From JBCBCP01 sp038530575 (GTDB taxonomy: Bacteria; Pseudomonadota; Alphaproteobacteria; Rhodobacterales; Rhodobacteraceae), in NCBI GenBank assembly GCA_038530575.1, contig JBCBCP010000003.1, positions 1-64,000 of the forward strand: a stretch of 64,000 nucleotides of DNA, read 5' to 3'. A program made the translations under genes and the position numbers. Shown in pieces: positions 40,951 through 49,499 of the stretch. Position 1 is the first letter of the stretch. Every line of letters begins with the position of its first letter. The notes below the pieces were generated by a model that worked only from the letters and a program-made list of their open reading frames with translations, was not told where the DNA came from and searched no databases.

Positions 40951-43397
40951 CCTTGCCGCTGCCCCGTCTGGACACCCGCACCTATGAGGACCTTGTAGCC
41001 GAGGCGCTGCGCCGCCTCCCGCTGCATACGCCCGAATATACAGATCACAACCAAAGCGATCCGGGCCGCGCCATCATCGAGGCGAATGCCTTCTTGCTGG
41101 AAACGCTGCTCTATCAGATTAATCGCGTGCCGGATCAATCCTATCTGGCGTTCCTTGACCTCGTCGGTATTGCGCCTCGACCAGCAACAGCAGCCCACAC
41201 CGACCTCGCCTTTACTTTGGCGCCTCTGGACAAGGATGGCGACCCGCTTCTGGTGGACATCCCGCGCGGCACGCAGGTGGCTGTTGACGCGCCTGACCTC
41301 GAAGAGGAAGTGATTTTCGAAACTGACCGCTCGCACCGGGCGCTGAACGCGGATTTCGGCCTTGCGCTGGTGCCGGAGGATGGCCCGATCGGGCAATGGC
41401 GCGCGATCACCCGCTTTGACAGCGAGGGCGATCGCAGCGTTGCGTGGCTGCATGCCTTCCACCCCTTTGGCGAGGCGCCCGAGGCCGGGCGCAGCTTTGT
41501 CTTTGCGCTGGCGTTGCGCCCCAAGGCGGACACGATCCGCAGCGAAGATCGCATGCCTGGCGGCGCGCTGGGCCTTTTTGTTGAGGCCACGCAGGTCTTT
41601 GATACCGCACCGGACGGCAGCACCATCGAAGGGCCACTTTCGGCAGCGAGCGGCCCGCTCGGCGCGTCGCCCGATGCGCTGTCTACGGTGAAATGGGAGG
41701 CCTTTGCGGGCGGTGAGGCCAACCGGTTTCGGCTGTCTGGAAAGGAAGGTTGGCAGGAAATTGGTGTCCAGCTTGACGAGACGGACGGCCTTACGCGCTC
41801 TGGCCATCTGACGCTGTCGGTGCCCGCGGGCATGATCGGCGTGCGGCTTGGCGCGACTGACGCAGAGTTTTGGCCCGAGATTGGTCAACTTGCGCGCCCC
41901 CGCACGGCTGCGGCTCTAACAGCTCTTCTGCGCGAAGGGAGCGAGGCCGCTGCCGATATCAAGGCCGGCCTAACCGATGATGTCCTTCTTGCCATCGGTG
42001 TGCCCGCTGACGAATTGGCCGGCCTCGCCAGTACGTGCGAGACTGCTGAGGATCTCGCCGATGCGCTGGACGCGATTGAGGCTGATCTGGCTGGCGCGGG
42101 CGGCGGGCTGACGCCGAGCGCGCTCAGCCAAGCGCAATGGGCCGACCTGTCGCCCAGTTTTGCGGCGCCCGATACGCCGACGATTGAAAACGATCCCAAG
42201 GACGCGCCGCGCCTTGACGTGCCGCTGTACTTTTTCCGCGCAACACTGCGGGAGGGTGCGGACCCGGCCCTGCTCAATCGCCTGCGCCTCAATACCGTAC
42301 CTGCGACGGCGGCCTCGACCCGCAAGGATGAACGTCTCGGCGTGTCAAACGGGCGGCCTGCGCAAACCATGCGCGTTGGCCGGACCCCCATTTACTTTGA
42401 CCCGGACCTAGAGCGCGCGGACCTGACACTGACGGTGACCGCTGCTGGCACAACCGAGACATGGGAAGAAGTTGCCGATTTTTATGGGCAGGGCCCGGCG
42501 GCCAAGGTCTTTACCCTCGATCCCATAAGCGGAGAGATCACCTTTGGCGACGGGCGCGCGCGGGGCGTTGGCGGGGCGATCCCGCCCGCAGATGCAGTCA
42601 TTCGCGCGGCCCGCTACCGCTTTGGCGGCGGCGCAGTCGCCAATGTGGCAAGCCGAACGGTCTCCGCGATCAAGGGGGCCTTGCGCGGGGTCGAAGCGGC
42701 GACCAATCCACGGGCCGCGGCAGGCGGGACCGACGCCGAAAGCCTCGAAGACGTGAAGCGCCGCGCGCCATCCACCCTGCGGCGGCGGGAGCGGGCGGTG
42801 TCGGCGCAGGATTTCGCGGATCTGGCCCGGGAGACACCGGGCGCGGCCATCCACAAGGCCTATGCCGTCGCTGCCCAGCGGCCCGATGGGATCGGCTTTG
42901 CGCCCAGCCCGGGCACCGTGTCGGTTGTCGTCCTGCCTGCCGTGGACCATCCGACGCCGCAGCCGACCCAGGCGGTATTGGCCGCCGTTTCCGATTGGCT
43001 GAACCCCCGCCGCCTTGTCACCACGGAGCTGTGCGTGATCGGCCCGCGGTATCAGGAAATCTCGCTGCTGTCGGCGCGACTGCGGGTGGAGACCAGCGCC
43101 GATTTTTCCACCGTGACCCGCGCGGCGGAGGCAGCACTGACCACGTGGCTGCATCCAATCCGCGGAGGCGCCGATGGCGCGGGCTGGCCGTTTGGCGGCA
43201 ACGTGTTTCACGGCGATCTCTACGACGTACTTCTCGGCGTCGATGGCGTGCGCCACGTTTCAGGTCTTCAGCTTGTCGGCGAAACCATTCCCGGGGCGCC
43301 GGACGAATTTGCGCCCTCTGACGTGCTCGAAGTGCCCGAAGGCTACTTGCCGAGCCTCGCCGCTGGCGCCATCCGGTTCGAGGTCAGCTATGTCTGA
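40947..43397 (+). CDS. gpJ/gp6-like baseplate assembly protein (Afp11-like, TIGR02243 type)
   Basis: An 816-aa baseplate wedge protein, starting with GTG inside the gp25 stop. N-terminal HTPEYTDHNQSDPGRAIIEANAFLLETLLYQINRVPDQSYLAFLDLVG contains DPGRAIIEANAFL and YQINRVPD as typical parts. The C-terminal part has FGDGRARGVGGAIPPADAVI, YRFGGGAVANVAS, RAVSAQDFADLARETPG and SVVVLPAVDHPTPQP. A long central insertion (about residues 300-420) is Ala-rich and helical. Length and order agree with TIGR02243-like proteins of eCIS. It overlaps the next gene by eight bases. Confidence 0.9.
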   Translation: MTLPLPRLDTRTYEDLVAEALRRLPLHTPEYTDHNQSDPGRAIIEANAFLLETLLYQINRVPDQSYLAFLDLVGIAPRPATAAHTDLAFTLAPLDKDGDPLLVDIPRGTQVAVDAPDLEEEVIFETDRSHRALNADFGLALVPEDGPIGQWRAITRFDSEGDRSVAWLHAFHPFGEAPEAGRSFVFALALRPKADTIRSEDRMPGGALGLFVEATQVFDTAPDGSTIEGPLSAASGPLGASPDALSTVKWEAFAGGEANRFRLSGKEGWQEIGVQLDETDGLTRSGHLTLSVPAGMIGVRLGATDAEFWPEIGQLARPRTAAALTALLREGSEAAADIKAGLTDDVLLAIGVPADELAGLASTCETAEDLADALDAIEADLAGAGGGLTPSALSQAQWADLSPSFAAPDTPTIENDPKDAPRLDVPLYFFRATLREGADPALLNRLRLNTVPATAASTRKDERLGVSNGRPAQTMRVGRTPIYFDPDLERADLTLTVTAAGTTETWEEVADFYGQGPAAKVFTLDPISGEITFGDGRARGVGGAIPPADAVIRAARYRFGGGAVANVASRTVSAIKGALRGVEAATNPRAAAGGTDAESLEDVKRRAPSTLRRRERAVSAQDFADLARETPGAAIHKAYAVAAQRPDGIGFAPSPGTVSVVVLPAVDHPTPQPTQAVLAAVSDWLNPRRLVTTELCVIGPRYQEISLLSARLRVETSADFSTVTRAAEAALTTWLHPIRGGADGAGWPFGGNVFHGDLYDVLLGVDGVRHVSGLQLVGETIPGAPDEFAPSDVLEVPEGYLPSLAAGAIRFEVSYV

Positions 43398-45294
43398 CCT
43401 GTCCCGCCTTATCCCGCGCGAACGGCTTGATGCGTTGAACGGTTGGCAACCGCTGGTCGCCCCCGCCGCTGATCAGACGCTTTTGCCCGAGGGCGATGTC
43501 TTGCACCTCGCGGCAGCGCGTATGGCTGCGGATGGATCGCTGGTCTTTGCGCAGCCCATTCCAGACACCGACCCATACGGCTCATTGGGCGGACGCAGCC
43601 TGCCGCGCGGCGTGGCGGTGTCGGAGGTCGGCGATGTCTACCTGTGTGAACCAGAGACAGGCACAATCCTTTACACCCGCGCTGCTTTGCCGCCCGAAGC
43701 CAAGCCGGACAGCACAGCCGCGCCATTTGTGCCGCTCTGGCACTTCCCGTCTGATCCTGGCGCCCATCCCTTGAACATGAACCGACCCCTTGATCTGGCA
43801 TTGGTGCCCGAAAACGCAGCGCCCGGACAGTTTGGCGATGCGCTCGTCGTTGCGGACGCGGGCCGTGCGCTTCTGGTCTGGGTCGACCGCCGCCAGATCG
43901 TGACGCGGCACACGCTTGCGCTTGAGGCAGCGCCGCAGGCTGTAGCAGCAGGCCCAAACGGCGACCTTGCGGTGCTGGTCGCAGGGGCAATTCTGCGCGT
44001 GCGGCGTGGAGCGCTCGTTTCCCGCACCTCGCTCGACCAGCCCGCGCATTCAGTCGTCGCGCTCACCGATGGCAGTTTTGCGGTGATCGGAGCAAGCGGC
44101 GTTCAGAGGTTGAGCACCGACGACCGATTGGCCTTGGCCACGGCACCTTTCGAAGTGCGCACGCCAGCGTTCGAAGTCATCCGCGAAATCCTGCATGTAA
44201 ACGGTGCCTGCGCCGCGCAAGTCTCGCTGCCGTACCCGCACATCCCGATCACCCGCTCGGGCCGGCTGGGTGACACCGGCCTGCACCTGGTAAGCCGCCC
44301 TGCGCGCCAGACCCGGCCTCGCTCGGGGTCGTGGATCAGTGACAGGTTTGACGGCGAGATGCGCGGGTTCGCCTGGGACCGCATCGCGCTCGAGGCGGAC
44401 ATCCCGGGCCAGTGCCGCCTGATTGTCAGCAGCTATGTCTCTGACGAGCCGCTGGAGCCCGCGCAGATCGCAGGCCTTGCGGACTGGTCCGGTCACGCGG
44501 TGTTCGAACCCGGTATGGAGGCAGAGGCGCTGATACAGGCCAACCGGGGCCGCTACCTGTGGCTGCGGCTCGAAGCGTTTGGCGACGGCTCCAAAACCCC
44601 GACCATTCATGGCATCGACCTCTTTGGCCCGCGCGACAGCCAGTTGGCTCTGTTGCCCGCACCTTTTCATCAGGATCCAATCAGCGCCGATTTTCTCGAC
44701 CGGTTTCTAAGCTTGCAGGACGCGTTCCTGTCGGAGGCGCTGTGGCTGTTTCAATCGGTCGGTGCGATCCTGCGCCCGGAGGCGGCGCCGGAAGACTTTG
44801 TCGACTGGCTGGGGAGCTGGTTCGATTGGCGTTTCCTCGCGCGCACCGACATTGCGACGCGGCGCGAGATGATCGCCCGCAGTTTCGAGATGTTCGGCAA
44901 ACGCGGCACGGTCGAAGGGCTGGAGACGATGCTGCGCTGGCATACCGGCCTGACCGGCGGCGCGCTGCCGGTGATTGTCGAAGACTTCACGCTGGGCGCG
45001 GACTCCCCCCGGTTTCTTGCGGGTCGCGCGGTGGAGGCGGGTGGGGCGCACCGGTTTTCCGTTGTTGTGCCGCGCAGCGCCATCCGCGTGCCAGAAGACG
45101 AAGCCGCCTTGCACCGGATGATCGCGGCCCAAAAGCCAGCCCACACCGTTTATCGGCTCGACATCGTCGAGCCAGGCCTGGTTCCCGGAACACAAGCCCG
45201 CCTTGGCGTGGACGCGATCCTGCCCGATAGCCGCCCGCGCCCCTTGGGCGAAGGGCGCGCCGGCACTGACCTTCAAACCGTTGCGACCTGCTGA
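43390..45294 (+). CDS. gpI-like phage tail protein (TIGR02242 type) with N-terminal propeller-like region
   Basis: A 634-aa baseplate protein. Residues about 20-290 contain repeated short beta motifs of propeller (NHL-like) type (GRSLPRGVAVSEVGDVYLCEPE, LDLALVPENAAPGQFGDALVVAD, VVALTDGSFAVIGASGVQRL). Residues about 330-420 form a further beta domain. The C-terminus from about residue 425 is the tail protein domain: DFLDRFLSLQDAFLSEALWLFQSVGAILRPEAAPEDFVDWLGSWFDW (LPAPFHQDPISADFLDRFL and FVDWLGSWFDW), RREMIARSFEMFGKRGTVEGLE. It follows the gpJ-like gene with overlap, as in other contractile systems. Confidence 0.87.
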   Translation: MSDLSRLIPRERLDALNGWQPLVAPAADQTLLPEGDVLHLAAARMAADGSLVFAQPIPDTDPYGSLGGRSLPRGVAVSEVGDVYLCEPETGTILYTRAALPPEAKPDSTAAPFVPLWHFPSDPGAHPLNMNRPLDLALVPENAAPGQFGDALVVADAGRALLVWVDRRQIVTRHTLALEAAPQAVAAGPNGDLAVLVAGAILRVRRGALVSRTSLDQPAHSVVALTDGSFAVIGASGVQRLSTDDRLALATAPFEVRTPAFEVIREILHVNGACAAQVSLPYPHIPITRSGRLGDTGLHLVSRPARQTRPRSGSWISDRFDGEMRGFAWDRIALEADIPGQCRLIVSSYVSDEPLEPAQIAGLADWSGHAVFEPGMEAEALIQANRGRYLWLRLEAFGDGSKTPTIHGIDLFGPRDSQLALLPAPFHQDPISADFLDRFLSLQDAFLSEALWLFQSVGAILRPEAAPEDFVDWLGSWFDWRFLARTDIATRREMIARSFEMFGKRGTVEGLETMLRWHTGLTGGALPVIVEDFTLGADSPRFLAGRAVEAGGAHRFSVVVPRSAIRVPEDEAALHRMIAAQKPAHTVYRLDIVEPGLVPGTQARLGVDAILPDSRPRPLGEGRAGTDLQTVATC

Positions 45295-45332
45295 TCCCGA
45301 ATTTCAAACACCCGTTTTCATAGGAGACCCCG

Positions 45333-48155
45333 ATGCCCAACGATCACGATACCGGCCTCGTCACGGTGCAGGATGACTGCGCCCCCTGCGGTCTGCACGA
45401 GCCCCGCCGCGTCGCCTATTTCGATGGCAAGATGCTGACGGCGCGGGACCTGACGGCCGAACAAACCTATCACATCGGGATGCGCCAGCTTAGCAACATG
45501 TTGCTTGAAGGTGAGGGCACAGTCTGCGGTCTTGCCGTTGAACAGCACCTCGAACCGGGCTGCCAATCGACCCACATGGTGCTGCGCAAAGGCATGGCGC
45601 TTGATTGCTGCGGGCAGGAAGTGGTCGTGCCGAAGGATACGACCATCCCCTTCCGTGAAATGATCGAAGCCTCGCCCGATTTGCAGGAGGCCCTGGCGGC
45701 GCCGGGCCAGGACCTCGTGATCGAGCTGTGCCGCCTTGATGCAGGCGTGGAAGAGTCGCCCGTGCTGATCGCAGACTGCTGTTCGGATGGGGCAGGCCAG
45801 CTTCCAGGACGGATTGCCGAAGGCTACCGCGTGTCCTTGCGCGCGGTGCCTGAAGGCAGCCTGACCGAGGAGCGGGAGGTCATCGACCCGGATCTAAAGT
45901 GGGTGCATTCGATCAACACACTCGATCGCAGACCAACCGTTTGCGCCATCGATGAAGATCGCAACATCGTCTACGTCTCAACGTTCCAGGGCGGTGCGTC
46001 GGAAATCCGCGGCTACGACATGGCCACTCACGCGCATCTGCTCACGCTGACGGATCTTGGCCCAGTCTTCGACGTCGCAGCGCCGCGCTCCAGCCCCTGG
46101 CTTGTCGTGGCCGCGGCAACTGAGGACGGCCGCGCGGTTATTCATCTCTTCGAACGCACGCCGCAGCATCTGGCAAAGCCCGCCAAAAGCCTGCTGATCG
46201 AGCCGGCCGAAGAGGTGATGATGACGCAAGTCGCAGTGTCCGACGTCACCGGATCGCTCGTCGCCTTGGCCCTGCGCGGGGATGGCACGCCGGTTCTGGC
46301 CTCGTGGTCCTCTGCCGCGCTGGATGACGCCACGCCCGCGGGCGCCGTGCACCTCGCTGACGCGCCGCTCAACGCCGATTTGGGGGCCATGCTCGCGGGA
46401 TGCCGCCACATCGCGATCTCGCCCAACGGGCGATGGCTGGCACTTCTTTTGCCGCAGTTCCGTAATGCGGCGATTTTCGTGTCCCCGCTCAGTCAGATCA
46501 TTGACGGTGACGATCCTTTTAGCAGTGGCGCACTGATGTCGGACATCAGGACGGTCAAGGACGAGCCGCGCACCGACCGTTACCTCACCAGCAGCGCAAT
46601 CCGCTTTTCCTACGACAGCGCGCTCCTGCACGTCGTGGGGCGGCATCCTTCGGAGGACGGCTTTGGCATCTACAACCGCGTCAGCATCGACGAAGAGCAC
46701 CTGACCGAAATCGGCACCCCCGCGCGGTTTGCGTTCGAGCCGGACCCGGCAGCATTTCCAGCGGTTTATGTCGCCCCTGACGAACGCTGGCTTTATATCA
46801 GTGCCGCCGCAGCGCCGCAGTTCACCCAAGGTTTCACCGGCGCGCTGGCCGTCTATGCCACTGCACCCGTTCTGGCCTCCGGCGATGAGGACGTCACGAT
46901 CGAGCCAATTCAGCAGATCTCGCTGGACGCGCAGCTTTGCGCCGGTGCGCTCAATGCGCGCGGCGTGCGTATGTACGTGCCGGGCTTTATGCCCACGGGG
47001 GGCGACGCGGACGAGGACGAAGAGGAGATCGGCCCAATCCGCGGCCGCGTCATGGTGATCGAAATTACCGAGGCCGACATCGCGGGCATGTTCGAAACGG
47101 CCATTGATGGCTGCCGGACCTGCGCAGATGATTGCGCCTGCGTGCGCCTTGCCCATGTGTCGGGTTATGTATTTGATCCGGGCGCGGCGCGGCGGATTGT
47201 CGACGCCGAAGAGGACGTGGGCGCACAGCCTGTCGGCCGCATCGACAACCTCAGCCATCGGCCAATTGTGCCCTCCAATGTCCGGTTGATGGAGGCGATC
47301 CTTGAAATCGCGGCCCGCGGTGTCACCGCTGGCCCGCCGGGCCCCCGGGGCGAAGACGGGGCGCGCGGCCCGCAAGGCCAACGAGGGCTACGCGGATTAA
47401 GGGGCTTTAAGGGTGACCCCGGCAATCCCGGCGCAGATGGCGATGATGGGGCATCAATTGTCGAAGTCACAACACGGCCCGGTTTGCAGCAGCCCATTCT
47501 TGAGCCTGTCGGCGACGATTGGCGGCTGGTCCTGCCTCAGATCAACACGGGCGGCGGCGGCTCTGATTTTGAATGGCCGCAGCGCGAGGAGTATCTTTTT
47601 GTCGAAGGCACCAGTTTCGAGCGTGGCCAGATCGTTGGGCTGAACGACACCTCTAACTTTAGCGCCGTCGAAATAGGTCTGTCAGAATCGGTCCAGAACC
47701 GCGACGCCTTGTTGCTCTTCAGCGACGCGGACGATGGTCTTGTCCTGTCTGGCGCGCTGGAAATCCGGGTTCACACGTGGGGCTCGAACGGGGCCGACAA
47801 GCTGCCAGAGATCGACAGCCCGGACTTGATGCGGTGGCTGAGATACCTCGACGGTTTTTCCGACGCGCGCACTTTTCAATACACACCAGTCTACAGCGAC
47901 CCTGACGAACTGACGACTGACGGGCAGGTCATAACTTTGGACCTGAACCGGCTTTGGACGCGGCTTGCGCCTGATGGCGTTCCACAGGTTAACCGCGCGC
48001 GGATCGAATTTGTGCTGCATGGGTCGGTCCTGATCACGGGGGACAAGCCCAAACCCTTCGACGGGTTCATGGGGCCGGGCACAGAGCACATGAAACCTTC
48101 TGACACGGGCGGGACATGGCGCAGCTGGATCGAAGTGCTGAAGGACGGGGTGTGA
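45333..48155 (+). CDS. eCIS fibre candidate: beta-propeller plus collagen-like repeats
   Basis: A 940-aa protein in the position where Afp/PVC encode the tail fibre (Afp13). Residues about 15-110 form a Cys-containing module (CAPCGLHEPRRVAYFDGKMLTARDLTAEQ) shared with the next gene. Residues about 185-600 look like a beta-propeller with repeated strand motifs (VCAIDEDRNIVYVSTFQGG, HIAISPNGRWLALLLPQF). Residues 667-708 are 14 consecutive Gly-X-Y triplets of collagen type. Residues 709-940 are a beta-rich end domain, likely trimeric. Collagen-like stalks in phage tail fibres trimerise in the same way. A receptor-binding role is inferred. Confidence 0.75.
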   Translation: MPNDHDTGLVTVQDDCAPCGLHEPRRVAYFDGKMLTARDLTAEQTYHIGMRQLSNMLLEGEGTVCGLAVEQHLEPGCQSTHMVLRKGMALDCCGQEVVVPKDTTIPFREMIEASPDLQEALAAPGQDLVIELCRLDAGVEESPVLIADCCSDGAGQLPGRIAEGYRVSLRAVPEGSLTEEREVIDPDLKWVHSINTLDRRPTVCAIDEDRNIVYVSTFQGGASEIRGYDMATHAHLLTLTDLGPVFDVAAPRSSPWLVVAAATEDGRAVIHLFERTPQHLAKPAKSLLIEPAEEVMMTQVAVSDVTGSLVALALRGDGTPVLASWSSAALDDATPAGAVHLADAPLNADLGAMLAGCRHIAISPNGRWLALLLPQFRNAAIFVSPLSQIIDGDDPFSSGALMSDIRTVKDEPRTDRYLTSSAIRFSYDSALLHVVGRHPSEDGFGIYNRVSIDEEHLTEIGTPARFAFEPDPAAFPAVYVAPDERWLYISAAAAPQFTQGFTGALAVYATAPVLASGDEDVTIEPIQQISLDAQLCAGALNARGVRMYVPGFMPTGGDADEDEEEIGPIRGRVMVIEITEADIAGMFETAIDGCRTCADDCACVRLAHVSGYVFDPGAARRIVDAEEDVGAQPVGRIDNLSHRPIVPSNVRLMEAILEIAARGVTAGPPGPRGEDGARGPQGQRGLRGLRGFKGDPGNPGADGDDGASIVEVTTRPGLQQPILEPVGDDWRLVLPQINTGGGGSDFEWPQREEYLFVEGTSFERGQIVGLNDTSNFSAVEIGLSESVQNRDALLLFSDADDGLVLSGALEIRVHTWGSNGADKLPEIDSPDLMRWLRYLDGFSDARTFQYTPVYSDPDELTTDGQVITLDLNRLWTRLAPDGVPQVNRARIEFVLHGSVLITGDKPKPFDGFMGPGTEHMKPSDTGGTWRSWIEVLKDGV
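47331..47456 (+). repeat. collagen-like repeat (14 Gly-X-Y triplets)
   Basis: Fourteen uninterrupted triplets start with GPPGPRGEDGARG and end with GNPGADGDDGAS. Charged and Pro residues fill the X and Y positions in the way that stabilises bacterial collagen triple helices. This predicts a trimeric rod of about 12 nm between the propeller and the end domain. Confidence 0.9.
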
Positions 48156-48158
48156 TCC

Positions 48159-49499
48159 ATGTTGAAACCAATCCCGACAAAACCTGACCGCCCAAAATGG
48201 ACCGACCGCCAGCGCATTGGTGCGGCGGACCTGACCGCCGAACAAGTCTGGCAGGATGAACAGTTGCAGCGCTTGCGCCGGATGGCGCTTGGCTGGGGCG
48301 TGATCACCGGCTTTGACGTCGAGGCCGAAGAGGGCGCGCTTCGTCTCGGACGTGGCTACGGCCTGACTGCCGCAGGCTCAGAGGTGTATCTGCCTGAAAC
48401 TGTGGTGATCGAGGACCTTGCCAAGGCGATTTGCACCCGCTGCGGTGAAGGGGACAGTTGCGCGATCGTCGACAAGGAAACGGGGCGCGAGGGGCCGGTC
48501 ACCGCGTGGCTGGTGCTGCGCCCTGAGCGGGCCGAAAGCTGTGCACGGCCCACGGTGCCCGAGGGGTGTGTGCATCCTGGCAGTGCCTTTGCCTATTCTC
48601 GCATGGGCGTCGCGCTTGTCCCCGAGATCATGTGCACGCTGGAGGACTCGCTGGTCCGGCCAGAGATCGACTGCGAACGGGTGCAGAGTTACCTGGATGC
48701 GGCGGAGGTGCCATGGCCGGAACAGACAGCCGATGTGCTGCCAGTGGCCGAGATCGCCTGCGAGGACGGAACAATCATCGAGGTCAGCACAGCGCGTCGC
48801 CGCAAGCTTCTGCCGCTCACTGCCCTTCAGGACGTCGTCGCGTGTTGTGACTGTGATGCCACCGCGTCGCCGGTCGAAGAGCCTGACACACCGGACACCG
48901 ATCCGGACAATGGCGGCGACACCGGGCCGCGCAGCCCGTGGCTTGATCCCGGTGACGCGCTGATCGGTGAACTGATTGGCGACATCTTTGGGGCCTTCCC
49001 GGACGATCGAAACCTAAAGGTGCTCACCGTCGCGGATGTGTTCGGGACGGCCACGGACACCGCACGGGGCTTTACTCTTAGCGTTCTTGCGCCCCGCTCC
49101 AGCGGCGCAAGCCCTGAGGCCAAAGCCTTTGTGGCCAGCCTTTTTGTGGCAACCGAAGCCGGCCTGGCCCTCTACCGTGCAGAAGACTGGACCGGCGTCT
49201 TGGCGGAAGCGACCGAGGGGCAAGGCGACCGCGGCTTCTTTTCGGCTGCCCGCAGCAGCGGGCCATGGTTCGAAGGCCGGAGCGCCAAGGACCTGGCTCG
49301 CCTCACTGTCCGCGAGGCGGTCGCCGAGGGTTTCGGCGGCTATGAGGAGCTGTCGGCGGCACTGGGCGATCAGTCCGGCGCTGATTGGTCCGGCAAACCC
49401 ATGGGGGATATTCTTGGTCAGGTCGATGATCTGCCCTTTGCCGCGCAGGCCGCCGCCATCTGGATGTTTTTTCGCCTTGATACGGCCGTGCCCCGGTGA
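48159..49499 (+). CDS. eCIS accessory protein sharing the N-terminal module of the fibre candidate
   Basis: A 446-aa protein. Residues about 10-110 (WTDRQRIGAADLTAEQVWQDEQLQRLRRMALGWGVITGFDVE, then LRLGRGYGLTAAGSEVYLPETVVIEDL) parallel the N-terminus of the preceding gene (DLTAEQ, VCGLAVE, LRKGMALDCCGQEVVVPK), so the two are paralogous in this region. Cys-rich pieces follow (CTRCGEGDSC, ACCDCD), then an Asp/Pro-rich linker (residues about 240-262) and a helical C-terminal domain (DLARLTVREAVAEGFGGYEEL). It probably binds the same baseplate site as the fibre candidate. Function unknown. Confidence 0.72.
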   Translation: MLKPIPTKPDRPKWTDRQRIGAADLTAEQVWQDEQLQRLRRMALGWGVITGFDVEAEEGALRLGRGYGLTAAGSEVYLPETVVIEDLAKAICTRCGEGDSCAIVDKETGREGPVTAWLVLRPERAESCARPTVPEGCVHPGSAFAYSRMGVALVPEIMCTLEDSLVRPEIDCERVQSYLDAAEVPWPEQTADVLPVAEIACEDGTIIEVSTARRRKLLPLTALQDVVACCDCDATASPVEEPDTPDTDPDNGGDTGPRSPWLDPGDALIGELIGDIFGAFPDDRNLKVLTVADVFGTATDTARGFTLSVLAPRSSGASPEAKAFVASLFVATEAGLALYRAEDWTGVLAEATEGQGDRGFFSAARSSGPWFEGRSAKDLARLTVREAVAEGFGGYEELSAALGDQSGADWSGKPMGDILGQVDDLPFAAQAAAIWMFFRLDTAVPR

